DNA of 64,000 nucleotides from Peribacillus tepidiphilus (lineage in GTDB: Bacteria > Bacillota > Bacilli > Bacillales > DSM-1321): positions 62,001 to 126,000 of the forward strand of contig NZ_WIAQ01000003.1 in NCBI RefSeq assembly GCF_009466385.1, given 5' to 3'. This document shows positions 31,929 through 40,829 of this stretch, one piece after another. Each line of letters opens with the position of its first letter. Position 1 is the first letter of the stretch. The notes below the pieces were generated by a model. The model saw only the letters and a list, made by a program, of their open reading frames with translations, searched no databases and was not told where the DNA came from. The position numbers and the translations under genes are program-made.

Positions 31929-32111
31929 GCAGATTTGTTCATACAATAAGGTTTTTGCTTTTTTGAAAGGTCAAAGAAATTAAATGAAAGGTTGTAAATA
32001 CCTTTATAATTTTTCATTTAATTTTTTAATCGCCATAATCAACCAATGGCAGCAAATAATTAATCAGGCATCCCACTATTTATAGACTTAATAGCGAAGG
32101 AGTGTAGCCTT

Positions 32112-33647
32112 GTGGAGTATGTAATCGAAATGCTTAACATTCGTAAGGAGTTTCCTGGAATTGTTGCGAATGACCAAGTAACTCTTCAAGTGAAAAAAGG
32201 GGAAATTCATGCTTTATTAGGAGAAAACGGAGCTGGAAAATCCACTTTAATGAATGTTTTGTTTGGATTATACCAGCCTGAAGAAGGGGAAATAAAGGTT
32301 AAAGGAAAGACTGTTAAAATTACGAATCCGAATGTTGCAAATGACCTCGGAATTGGTATGGTTCATCAGCATTTTATGCTCGTTGATACCTTTACCGTCA
32401 CAGAGAATATTATCTTGGGAAAAGAGCCGTCCAAAGCAGGGAAAATTAATTTGAAAGAAGCGAGCAAGGAAGTTCGTAAACTTTCCGAGCAATATGGATT
32501 AAGCGTGGACCCAGAAGCTAAAATTTCAGATATTTCAGTAGGTATGCAGCAAAGGGTAGAGATCTTAAAAACCTTATACCGTGGTGCAGAAATATTAATT
32601 TTTGATGAACCTACCGCTGTACTTACTCCACAAGAAATAAAAGAGTTAATAGGCATTATGAAGAAGCTGATTCAAGAAGGCAAATCGATCATATTAATTA
32701 CCCATAAGTTAAAAGAAATTATGGAGGTTTGTGATCGAGTGACGGTAATCCGAAAAGGTAAAGGAATCGGAACGCTTAATGTAAAAGATACAAATCCAAC
32801 TGAGCTAGCTAGTCTCATGGTAGGAAGAGACGTTGTTTTTAAAACGGAGAAAAAGGATGCAGCACCTAAGCATCCTGTTTTAGAAATTACCGGTTTGACG
32901 GTAAAAGACAATCGCGGTGTGGAAGCTGTTAGAAACCTTCATTTAACCGTGAAAGCCGGGGAAATTGTTGGGATTGCGGGTGTTGATGGCAACGGTCAGT
33001 CTGAACTGATTGAGGCCATTACAGGATTAAGAAAAAGTGAAAGTGGAAAAATCCTGTTGAATGCTAAAGAAATACAAAATCTACCACCGAGAAAAATAAC
33101 GGAAGCAGGTGTTGGACACATTCCTCAAGACCGTCATAAGCATGGGCTTGTCTTGGATTTCCCAATTGGTGAAAACATGGTTCTGCAAACGTATTACAAG
33201 AAACCATATTCTAATAGAGGCGTCATCAATTTTACTAAAGTCTACGAAAAAGCTAAATCCTTAATCGAGGAGTTTGATGTACGTACGCCATCTGTTTATA
33301 CCCCTGCACGAGCATTATCTGGTGGTAATCAGCAAAAGGCTATTATCGGAAGAGAAGTTGATCGGGATCCGGATTTACTTATTGCTGCTCAGCCAACCCG
33401 AGGTCTAGATGTAGGTGCAATCGAATTTATTCATAAAAGGTTGATTGAGCAAAGAGATCATGGCAAAGCTGTTTTGCTTATCTCGTTTGAACTGGATGAA
33501 ATCATGAATGTGAGTGATCGAATTGCTGTTATTTACGAAGGTCAAATTGTTGCTGTACTAAATCCGAAAGAGACTACAGAGCAAGAACTAGGTTTATTAA
33601 TGGCGGGTAGCAAGAAAATGGAAGCGAGGGAGTCTGCAGATGTCTAA
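32112..33647 (+). CDS. nupO: Nucleoside ABC transporter ATP-binding protein (NupO-like)
   Basis: 511 residues with two fused ATPase domains, as in RbsA/YufO-type importers. First domain: Walker A GENGAGKST at 37-45, signature SVGMQQRVEI, Walker B ILIFDEPTAVLTP. Second domain: degenerate Walker A GVDGNGQSE, signature LSGGNQQKAI, and AAQPTRGLDVG. GTG start nine bases after AAGGAG. Overlaps nupP by eight bases, so the three ABC genes are one transcription unit. Confidence 0.92.
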   Translation: MEYVIEMLNIRKEFPGIVANDQVTLQVKKGEIHALLGENGAGKSTLMNVLFGLYQPEEGEIKVKGKTVKITNPNVANDLGIGMVHQHFMLVDTFTVTENIILGKEPSKAGKINLKEASKEVRKLSEQYGLSVDPEAKISDISVGMQQRVEILKTLYRGAEILIFDEPTAVLTPQEIKELIGIMKKLIQEGKSIILITHKLKEIMEVCDRVTVIRKGKGIGTLNVKDTNPTELASLMVGRDVVFKTEKKDAAPKHPVLEITGLTVKDNRGVEAVRNLHLTVKAGEIVGIAGVDGNGQSELIEAITGLRKSESGKILLNAKEIQNLPPRKITEAGVGHIPQDRHKHGLVLDFPIGENMVLQTYYKKPYSNRGVINFTKVYEKAKSLIEEFDVRTPSVYTPARALSGGNQQKAIIGREVDRDPDLLIAAQPTRGLDVGAIEFIHKRLIEQRDHGKAVLLISFELDEIMNVSDRIAVIYEGQIVAVLNPKETTEQELGLLMAGSKKMEARESADV

Positions 33648-34686
33648 AAGAGTAACCAATATATTGGTGCCGCTCATTTCCGTATTTTTAGGTTTACTAG
33701 TTGGAGCGATTATCATGCTCGTAAGTGGATATAATCCAACAAATGGATACATGGCACTTTTCAATGGAATATTCGGAGAGAGATATTCGATTGGGGAAAC
33801 CGTGCGGCAAATTATTCCTTATATATTAGCAGGATTAGCAGTAGCCTTTGCTTTCCGTACGGGACTTTTTAATATTGGAGTAGAAGGCCAGTTAATCGTC
33901 GGATGGTTAGCTGCTGTTTGGGTTGGGATTTCTTTTGAGCTTCCAAAAGTGATCCATCTCCCGCTTGCTGTATTGGCTGCTGCTTTTGCAGGAGCTTTAT
34001 GGGCATTTATCCCTGGTTTACTAAAGGCATTATTTCGTGTACATGAAGTAATTGTTACCATCATGATGAACTACATTGCACTTCATGCGACAAATTATTT
34101 AATTTATAACGTATTGACAGATAACCAAGATAAGACACCAAAGGTAGCTGATTCAGCAACGCTACGATCACCATTTTTTGAAAGTATTACGGATTATTCG
34201 AGACTTCATTGGGGAATTATTATAGCTTTATTAGGCGCTTTGGTCATGTGGTTTATATTAGAAAAAACAACAATGGGCTTTGAGCTTCGATCAGTAGGAT
34301 TTAACCAGCATGCCTCACAATACGCAGGTATGAACGTGAATAAAAATATTATTTTATCTATGGTCATTTCTGGCGCTTTTGCAGGATTGGCAGGTGCGAT
34401 GGAGGGCCTCGGTACATTTGAATATGCTGCGATTAAGGGCGGCTTTACAGGTGTAGGATTTGATGGGATTGCCGTTGCATTGCTAGGTGGAAATACTGCT
34501 GTAGGGATCATTTTAGCTGCAGCCCTTTTTGGCGGATTAAAAATTGGCGCCTTGAATATGCCATTTGAAGCTGGAGTTCCAAATGAACTAGTGGATATTG
34601 TCATAGCACTAATTATTTTCTTTGTGGCATCAAATTACATGATTCGTTGGTTCTTAGATCGTGCTGGCAAAAAGGGGGCGAAATAA
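33640..34686 (+). CDS. nupP: Nucleoside ABC transporter permease 1 (NupP-like)
   Basis: 348-residue BPD_transp_2 family permease with about eight to ten hydrophobic segments. Family motifs include FRTGLFNIGVEGQLIVGW and ISGAFAGLAGAMEGLG near residue 245. Start overlaps nupO; its stop is directly followed by the nupQ ATG. Confidence 0.92.
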   Translation: MSKRVTNILVPLISVFLGLLVGAIIMLVSGYNPTNGYMALFNGIFGERYSIGETVRQIIPYILAGLAVAFAFRTGLFNIGVEGQLIVGWLAAVWVGISFELPKVIHLPLAVLAAAFAGALWAFIPGLLKALFRVHEVIVTIMMNYIALHATNYLIYNVLTDNQDKTPKVADSATLRSPFFESITDYSRLHWGIIIALLGALVMWFILEKTTMGFELRSVGFNQHASQYAGMNVNKNIILSMVISGAFAGLAGAMEGLGTFEYAAIKGGFTGVGFDGIAVALLGGNTAVGIILAAALFGGLKIGALNMPFEAGVPNELVDIVIALIIFFVASNYMIRWFLDRAGKKGAK

Positions 34687-35646
34687 ATGGATTTTCTACA
34701 CGTATTATCTATTATTGTTCCTGCAATGATCGCGTTGGCAGCTCCGCTTATTTTTACAGCTCTAGGTGGAGTTTTCTCTGAACGATCCGGTGTGGTAAAT
34801 ATTGGGCTTGAAGGACTTATGGTTATTGGCGCGTTTGTAGCGATTGTGTTCAACCTTGCTTTTGCAGATCAGTTGGGTGCTGCAACACCTTGGGTGGCAG
34901 TTCTTGTGGCAATGGTTGTTTCCATGTTATTTTCTGTCCTTCACGCAGTGGCTTCTATCTCATTTCGGGCTGATCAAGTGGTAAGCGGCGTTGCTCTTAA
35001 CTTCTTAGCATTAGGGTCAACCCTGTTCTTAGTTAAATTAATATATGATAAAGGACAGACGGATTTTATTCAAAAATCATTTAGTAAAGTGGATATTCCC
35101 TTATTAAGTGATATTCCAGTGATCGGGAAAATCTTCTTTTCCAACGTTTCATACATTTCCTATATAGCTATTTTGTTAGCTTTTTTAGTCTGGTACATGA
35201 TTTATAAAACACCATTTGGCTTAAGAATACGTTCAGTAGGGGAGCACCCAATGGCTGCTGATACAATGGGTGTTAATGTTACTAAAATGAGATATTTAGG
35301 TGTCATGATTTCAGGAGCATTTGCCGGTATCGGGGGGGCAGTTCATGCCTCAACAGTAACATTAGACTTCAGTCATTCCACCATTAATGGTCAAGGCTTT
35401 ATGGCATTAGCAGCTATGATTTTCGGCAAATGGCATCCACTTGGAGCCATGGGTGCAGCTCTTTTCTTTGGATTAGCCCAAAGCTTAAGTATTGTTGGAG
35501 CAAGCTTGCCATTTTTCAAAGACATACCATCTGTATACTTGTTAATAGCTCCATATGTACTTACAATAATTGCATTAACAGGGTTTATCGGAAGAGCAGA
35601 TGCACCAAAAGCATTGGGGACTCCTTATATCAAAGGAAAAAGATAA
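34687..35646 (+). CDS. nupQ: Nucleoside ABC transporter permease 2 (NupQ-like)
   Basis: 319-residue BPD_transp_2 permease, second membrane subunit. FSERSGVVNIGLEGLMVIGA and ISGAFAGIGGAVHAS are the family motifs. The ATG abuts the nupP stop, so translation is coupled. The operon ends in a strong terminator preceded by a repeat remnant. Confidence 0.92.
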   Translation: MDFLHVLSIIVPAMIALAAPLIFTALGGVFSERSGVVNIGLEGLMVIGAFVAIVFNLAFADQLGAATPWVAVLVAMVVSMLFSVLHAVASISFRADQVVSGVALNFLALGSTLFLVKLIYDKGQTDFIQKSFSKVDIPLLSDIPVIGKIFFSNVSYISYIAILLAFLVWYMIYKTPFGLRIRSVGEHPMAADTMGVNVTKMRYLGVMISGAFAGIGGAVHASTVTLDFSHSTINGQGFMALAAMIFGKWHPLGAMGAALFFGLAQSLSIVGASLPFFKDIPSVYLLIAPYVLTIIALTGFIGRADAPKALGTPYIKGKR

Positions 35647-35649
35647 ATC

Positions 35650-35715
35650 ATTCAGACTGTTGACAAATGCTCGCATTCTTCGTCACAAACCCTGCTACGG
35701 TGCTCATTACCGTCT
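35650..35715 (-). repeat. Truncated copy of the 43.7-kb element
   Basis: ATTCAGACTGTTGACAAA and the following CTCGCATTC-TCGTCAC-AACC match the reverse complement of 43938-43977; GGTGCTCATTACCGTCTA then matches the reverse complement of 43726-43743. The intervening ~190 bases of the full element are missing, so this is an internally deleted copy in opposite orientation. Confidence 0.8.
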
Positions 35716-35722
35716 ATTTTTT

Positions 35723-35757
35723 CCCGAATCGACACAATCGTCGGTTCGGGTTTTTTC
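35723..35757 (+). terminator. nupQ operon terminator
   Basis: CCCGAATCGAC with GTCGGTTCGGG (one G-U), six-base loop, then six T residues. Confidence 0.93.
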
Positions 35758-35981
35758 ATTTAATAATTGATAAAACATAATAATATTATGTAAACTACTG
35801 TATTATCAAACCAGTTAAGTTGCATGTTTTTGAAAGTAAACTGTATATTTTAAGTATATGTTTAAATTTTTACCAGCTTACAAAGAATAAATGTTGTGTG
35901 TATATTGTTGATCCCGCATTAACGGGAGAAAGACCCCACTGATGGAAGTTTCACTTTATTCGATATGAGGGAGGAAGTATT

Positions 35982-37259
35982 ATGTTACGCATACCTGAAA
36001 AAATTGTTAAAAATCCAGGGTATATGCTTCACGTTGTCAATACGAACAAATATAAAACCAATACACTTGTATGGAAAATGAAAGCTCCGTTAGAAAAAGA
36101 AACCGTTACACTTCGTGCGCTTTTGCCGCATGTTTTACAAAGCAGTACAGAAACATATCCCTCAACTACCAAGCTGCGTACATATTTAGATGATTTGTAC
36201 GGTGCGAGCTTGTTTGTCGATTTAGCCAAAAAAGGCGAATATCACATTATGACTTTTACAATGGAAATAGCTAATGAAAAATTTTTAACGGATTCTACAC
36301 CGTTGCTTGCAAAGGCTTTCGAGCTGTTAACAGAAATTATTTTTAAACCGAACTTAGACAATAATGCTTTCACAAAGGATACAGTTGAAAAAGAGAAGCG
36401 AACATTAAAACAGCGAATTCAATCGATTTATGATGATAAAATGAAATACTCTTCCGTCCGCCTAATTGAAGAAATGTGTAAAGATGAACCATTTCAATTG
36501 GAAGCAAACGGGGTAAAGGAAGACGTGGATGCCATTACACCAGAGGCGCTATATAGTTATTATAAAAAAGCGCTGTCTGAAGATGAAATTGATTTTTATG
36601 TTATTGGTGATGTTTCAGAAGAAGAGGTAAAGAACCTAGCAGGACAGTTCATCACATTAGAGGAACGGACACCTAAGCCGGTCCATCGTCATGAAAGAAA
36701 ATCAATCGAAACCCCTCAAGAAGTAATTGAAAAACAAGATGTTAAACAAGGTAAGCTTAATATTGGCTACCGAACAAATGTTTATTATGGTGATGAAGAG
36801 TATTATGCTCTTCAAGTGTTTAATGGGATTTTCGGGGGCTTTTCTCATTCTAAGCTTTTCATTAACGTTCGTGAAAAAGCGAGTCTTGCCTATTATGCGG
36901 CATCTCGATTGGAAAGTCATAAAGGTTTGTTGTTAGTAATGTCTGGAATTGATCATAAAAATTATGACAAGGCCGTTTCAATCATTAAAGCTCAAATGGA
37001 AGCGATCCAAAATGGGGACTTCACAGAAGAGGAGCTATCTCAAACAAAAGCTGTGATCAAAAATCAGCTGCTTGAAACGATTGATGTTGCCCGTGGGTTA
37101 GTGGAAGTGTTATATCATAACGTAATGGTTGGTAAGGATATTACTTTAGAGGAATGGTTCCAGAAAACGGATACGGTGACAAAAGAAGACATTGTGGATG
37201 TATCAAAGAACATTCAGCTTGATACGATTTACTTTTTAACAGGAACGGAGGGGCAATAA
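35982..37259 (+). CDS. ymfF: M16-family peptidase homologue YmfF (non-catalytic partner)
   Basis: 425 residues, M16 peptidase fold. The HxxEH zinc motif is absent from the N-terminal domain, where the matching region reads LLPHVLQSSTETYP; the C-terminal domain keeps a glycine-rich FNGIFGGFSHSKLFINVREKASLAYYA segment. This is the pattern of the substrate-binding partner in two-subunit M16B proteases, with YmfH, encoded two bases downstream, as the catalytic partner. GAGGGAGG precedes ATG. Cellular substrate unknown. Confidence 0.9.
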   Translation: MLRIPEKIVKNPGYMLHVVNTNKYKTNTLVWKMKAPLEKETVTLRALLPHVLQSSTETYPSTTKLRTYLDDLYGASLFVDLAKKGEYHIMTFTMEIANEKFLTDSTPLLAKAFELLTEIIFKPNLDNNAFTKDTVEKEKRTLKQRIQSIYDDKMKYSSVRLIEEMCKDEPFQLEANGVKEDVDAITPEALYSYYKKALSEDEIDFYVIGDVSEEEVKNLAGQFITLEERTPKPVHRHERKSIETPQEVIEKQDVKQGKLNIGYRTNVYYGDEEYYALQVFNGIFGGFSHSKLFINVREKASLAYYAASRLESHKGLLLVMSGIDHKNYDKAVSIIKAQMEAIQNGDFTEEELSQTKAVIKNQLLETIDVARGLVEVLYHNVMVGKDITLEEWFQKTDTVTKEDIVDVSKNIQLDTIYFLTGTEGQ

Positions 37260-37261
37260 GA

Positions 37262-38548
37262 ATGAAGAAAATCCCTTTTGATCAGCTCAAAGAAGAGCTT
37301 TACTTCGAAAAGCTTCCAAATGGACTTGATGTATATATTCTGCCTAAAGAAGGCTTTAACAAATCCTATGCTACTTTTACGACCAAGTATGGCTCCGTTG
37401 ATAATCATTTTAAGCCGCTTCATAAAGATGAATTCGTAAAAGTTCCAGACGGAATCGCACATTTCTTAGAGCATAAGCTATTTGAAAAAGAAGATGGGGA
37501 TGTATTCCAGCAGTTTTCAAAGCAAGGCGCTTCAGCGAATGCCTTTACCTCTTTTACAAGGACAGCCTACTTGTTTTCGAGTACCTCTCAGTTTCAGCGG
37601 AATCTCGAGACATTAATTGACTTTGTCCAGGCTCCATATTTTTCTGATCAAACAGTTGAAAAGGAAAAAGGAATCATCGGACAAGAAATCACAATGTATG
37701 ACGACAATCCTGATTGGAGACTTTACTTTGGTCTGATTCAAAATATGTATCATCATCATCCTGTGAAAATCGATATTGCTGGTACAATCGAATCAATTTC
37801 TAAGATTACAAAAGAAATGCTATATGAATGTTACGAAACTTTTTATCATCCGAGCAATATGCTGTTGTTTGTTGTTGGTCCGGTTAATCCCGAGGAGACA
37901 ATGAATTTCATCAAAGAAAATCAAAGCAAAAAGGATTACAAGAACCAGCCTGAAATTGAACGCAGGTTTGAACAAGAACCTGAAGCTGTTGCTAAGAAAA
38001 AGCAAGTGTTAAAGATGAACGTACAATCATCAAAATGCCTAGTAGGTATAAAGGCACCAGCAAAAATTCTACAGGGAGAAGAAATGCTTAAACATGAGCT
38101 AACCATAAATCTTGTGTTGGACATTCTCTTCGGAAAAAGTTCGAAAATGTATGATGACTTATATTCAGCAGGATTGATCGACAGTACTTTTTCTTATGAT
38201 TATACGAAAGAAAAAGACTTTGGCTTTGCTATGATCGGAGGGGATACTGACAGTCCAGATGAACTAGCTGAAAAAATATCCTCGTATTTGTTAGCGCAAA
38301 AAAACAATAAAGAGATTACAGAAGAAGTCCTTAGCCGAACCAAAAAGAAAAAAATCGGTGGATTTTTAAGGGCATTAAACTCACCTGAGTATATTGCCAA
38401 TCAGTTCACTAGATATGCTTTCAATGAGATGAATTTATTCGATGTTGTCCCAATGCTAGAGAAAATAACGCTTGATGATATTCATTCATCACTAAATGAA
38501 ATGGTTTCAGAAGAAAGAATGACCGTTTGCCAGGTGGTACCAAAGTGA
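37262..38548 (+). CDS. ymfH: M16-family zinc peptidase YmfH (catalytic partner)
   Basis: 428 residues. Inverted zinc motif HFLEH at 67-71 with KEKGIIGQEITMYDDNPDW supplying the downstream glutamate region, so it is probably active. The gene starts two bases after ymfF. It is the second of three M16 proteins in the window with mlpA and ymfF. Its terminator is provided by the hairpin element at 38553. Confidence 0.92.
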   Translation: MKKIPFDQLKEELYFEKLPNGLDVYILPKEGFNKSYATFTTKYGSVDNHFKPLHKDEFVKVPDGIAHFLEHKLFEKEDGDVFQQFSKQGASANAFTSFTRTAYLFSSTSQFQRNLETLIDFVQAPYFSDQTVEKEKGIIGQEITMYDDNPDWRLYFGLIQNMYHHHPVKIDIAGTIESISKITKEMLYECYETFYHPSNMLLFVVGPVNPEETMNFIKENQSKKDYKNQPEIERRFEQEPEAVAKKKQVLKMNVQSSKCLVGIKAPAKILQGEEMLKHELTINLVLDILFGKSSKMYDDLYSAGLIDSTFSYDYTKEKDFGFAMIGGDTDSPDELAEKISSYLLAQKNNKEITEEVLSRTKKKKIGGFLRALNSPEYIANQFTRYAFNEMNLFDVVPMLEKITLDDIHSSLNEMVSEERMTVCQVVPK

Positions 38549-38552
38549 ATGA

Positions 38553-38684
38553 AAAGGAAGCTGACCAATAAGTGCCTGACTCCCTTCTGTAGTTCCTATC
38601 CTATTGTAGAGCAGTTCTCCTGCTTTTAATATTTAGCAACGAAGGGTGTTTGGTTCTTGTATTAGGTCAGCCCCTTTCTTTTTA
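38553..38684 (+). repeat. Nested long hairpin element/terminator after ymfH
   Basis: GCTGACCAATA (38560-38570) pairs with TATTAGGTCAGC (38660-38671, one bulge), extended outward by AAAGG/CCTTT; inside, CCCTTC (38582-38587) pairs with GAAGGG (38641-38646), and AGCAG...CTGCT forms a small hairpin. The T-rich tail makes it a plausible terminator. Same architecture as the elements at 11143, 21690 and 62111. Confidence 0.6.
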
Positions 38685-38735
38685 TGCAAGAACTTATTAT
38701 GATAAGGATAGATTTTTTAAGGAGTTGCACAGTTT

Positions 38736-39461
38736 TTGAACAAGAAATTTATTTTAATAACAGGGGCTAGTGGAGGAATTGGAAAAAGCATTGCATGGCA
38801 ACTTGCAAAAGAAGGCTACTCCCTATATTTACATTTTCATTCAAATGAAGATTCCATACGGGATTTATTGGTAGAACTCGAGTCTTTTAAAGGGGAATAC
38901 ATACCAATACGAGCAGATTTAAGCAAGCAACAGGGAGTAAAAGAGCTTTGCGAGGGAATTTTTTCACTTCATGGAATTGTATTAAACAGCGGAAGAAGCC
39001 ATTTTGGACTTATTTCAGATTTTGATGAGGAAACGGTGTTAGAAAGTGTACAGCTTGGAATTACAAGTCCTTTTTTCATTGTACAGAAGCTTTTGCCCAA
39101 ATTGAAAGCTAATCAAAGTAGTGCGATCGTGGCAGTAACGTCCATATGGGGACAAACGGGAGCTGCCTGCGAAGTATTGTATTCGATGCTAAAAGGAGGG
39201 CAAAATGCTTTTGTAAAAGCTCTCAGTAAAGAGCTGGCTTTAAGCGGAATACGCGTAAACGCTGTGGCACCGGGAGCTGTTTCAACTAATATGCTGTCCC
39301 AATTTTCAGAGGAAGAACTCTCAATGCTTTCTGAAGAAATACCGATGGGACGAATTGGTAATCCAGAAGAAATTGCTGAGGTTGTTGCTTTTTTACTTTC
39401 CGACAAAGCTTCGTATATCACCGGTCAAATTATCGGTGTCAATGGCGGATGGTATATGTAA
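38736..39461 (+). CDS. ymfI: SDR reductase YmfI (EF-P 5-aminopentanone reductase)
   Basis: 241-residue short-chain dehydrogenase. NAD(P)-binding TGASGGIG at 9-16, catalytic Ser region VTSIWGQTGAAC, and Y149-x3-K153 (YSMLK). In B. subtilis YmfI reduces 5-aminopentanone to 5-aminopentanol on elongation factor P and is needed for swarming; orthology here rests on position between ymfH and ymfJ. TTG start after AAGGAG. Confidence 0.9.
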   Translation: MNKKFILITGASGGIGKSIAWQLAKEGYSLYLHFHSNEDSIRDLLVELESFKGEYIPIRADLSKQQGVKELCEGIFSLHGIVLNSGRSHFGLISDFDEETVLESVQLGITSPFFIVQKLLPKLKANQSSAIVAVTSIWGQTGAACEVLYSMLKGGQNAFVKALSKELALSGIRVNAVAPGAVSTNMLSQFSEEELSMLSEEIPMGRIGNPEEIAEVVAFLLSDKASYITGQIIGVNGGWYM

Positions 39462-39549
39462 TATTTTAAATGAGTCTCCTTGGTATATTTTTTTAACATC
39501 TGGAACAAACTATCCCATGAAGTTCAACATTCAGAAAGGATGATTCTTC

Positions 39550-39795
39550 ATGTCAGTTTTAGATAGTTGGGATCAATGGAAAAGCTTTTTAGGGGAGCGC
39601 TTAAACCAAGCTGAAAGTCAAGGGATAACGGGACAAACGATTTCGGAGCTAGCTTACGAAATAGGAGATTATCTTGCGAAGCAAGTCCAACCAAAGAATG
39701 AACAAGAAAAAGTGTTGGCTGATCTTTGGTCTGTTGCATCAGATGAAGAAAAGCATGCAATAGCCAATATGATGGTAAAGCTAGTAAGCCAATAA
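39550..39795 (+). CDS. ymfJ: YmfJ (DUF3243)
   Basis: An 81-residue DUF3243 protein (SVLDSWDQWKSFLGERLNQA start, mostly helical). AAAGGA precedes the ATG. It has no membrane segment or catalytic motif. Conserved between ymfI and ymfK in Bacillus; function unknown. Confidence 0.88.
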   Translation: MSVLDSWDQWKSFLGERLNQAESQGITGQTISELAYEIGDYLAKQVQPKNEQEKVLADLWSVASDEEKHAIANMMVKLVSQ

Positions 39796-39814
39796 TAACG
39801 GAACACCCTTAGAG

Positions 39815-39862
39815 GATAACCTAAAAGGACGTGTATGCGGCCTTTTGGTGTTATCTTTTTTC
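39815..39862 (+). terminator. ymfJ terminator
   Basis: GATAACCTAAAAGG paired imperfectly with CCTTTTGGTGTTATC, then six T residues. Confidence 0.85.
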
Positions 39863-39964
39863 ATGGAATAATAAGTATTACATTTCTATTTATAAGACCT
39901 CATCATCGGATTTTTTTTGTTTTTTCTTTTAAGTTTTTACAAAATCATATATGATTGAAGAAGC

Positions 39965-39998
39965 GAGAGAAATTTGTTGGAAATTGTCTCTTTTTTTG
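39965..39998 (+). terminator. Terminator-like hairpin in the ymfK leader
   Basis: AGAGA-AATTT (39966-39975) pairs with AAATT-G-TCTCT (39981-39991), followed by a run of T. It ends just before the GGGGAGG ribosome binding site of ymfK, a place where a terminator would act as an attenuator. Confidence 0.5.
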
Positions 39999-40017
39999 AC
40001 GGGGAGGATATTGGGGT

Positions 40018-40809
40018 ATGGATCGTAAAGAATGGTATTTAGAGTATGAAATTCAAAAAAACCGTCCGGGGCTATTAGGTGACATATCCTCTTTGCTTGG
40101 TATGCTTTCTATTAATATCGTGACGATTAATGGGGTAGATGCAGGAAGACGCGGCCTTTTGCTTCTGGCAAAGGATCATAAGAATATCGAAAGACTTGAA
40201 TCAATTCTTTCTACAATGGACACGATAAAAGTAACCAAACTGCGCGAGCCGAGACTGAGGGACAGATTGGCAGTTAGGCATGGAAGATATATCCAAAGAG
40301 ACGCTGATGATAAAAAAACGTTTCGATTTGTTAGAGATGAATTAGGATTACTTGTAGATTTTATGGCAGAATTATTTAAGCAAGAAGGACATAAGCTAAT
40401 TGGCATTCGGGGCATGCCTCGAGTTGGTAAGACTGAATCCATTGTTGCAGCTAGTGTTTGTGCGAATAAAAGGTGGCTATTTGTCTCCTCTACTCTTTTA
40501 AAGCAAACGATCAGAAGCCAACTGATTGAGGATGAGTATAATTGCAACAATCTATTCATAATGGACGGAATTGTTTCTACTCGTCGTGCAAATGAAAAGC
40601 ATTGGCAGCTTGTACGTGAAATTATGCGCTTAGATGCTGTAAAAGTGATCGAGCATCCTGATGTATTCGTTCAAAACTCTGAATACACGCTTGAAGATTT
40701 TGATTATATTATTGAACTGCGAAACAACCCTGATGAAGAAATTACATATGAAGTAGTCGATCAGAATCATATATTTGGTGGCTCTGATTTTGGCTCATTT
40801 GATTTTTAA
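40018..40809 (+). CDS. ymfK: YmfK (DUF3388) with ACT-like N-terminus and P-loop-like motif
   Basis: 263 residues. The N-terminus (EIQKNRPGLLGDISSLLGML) looks like an ACT ligand-binding domain. The C-terminal DUF3388 part contains GMPRVGKT at 132-139, matching a Walker A P-loop, and LFIMD about 45 residues later as a possible Walker B aspartate. No helicase or kinase family is recognised. ATG behind GGGGAGG. Twenty bases upstream of rodZ, so probably co-transcribed. Function unknown; nucleotide binding is inference. Confidence 0.88.
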   Translation: MDRKEWYLEYEIQKNRPGLLGDISSLLGMLSINIVTINGVDAGRRGLLLLAKDHKNIERLESILSTMDTIKVTKLREPRLRDRLAVRHGRYIQRDADDKKTFRFVRDELGLLVDFMAELFKQEGHKLIGIRGMPRVGKTESIVAASVCANKRWLFVSSTLLKQTIRSQLIEDEYNCNNLFIMDGIVSTRRANEKHWQLVREIMRLDAVKVIEHPDVFVQNSEYTLEDFDYIIELRNNPDEEITYEVVDQNHIFGGSDFGSFDF

Positions 40810-40829
40810 TAATATGGTAGGTGTTACAA

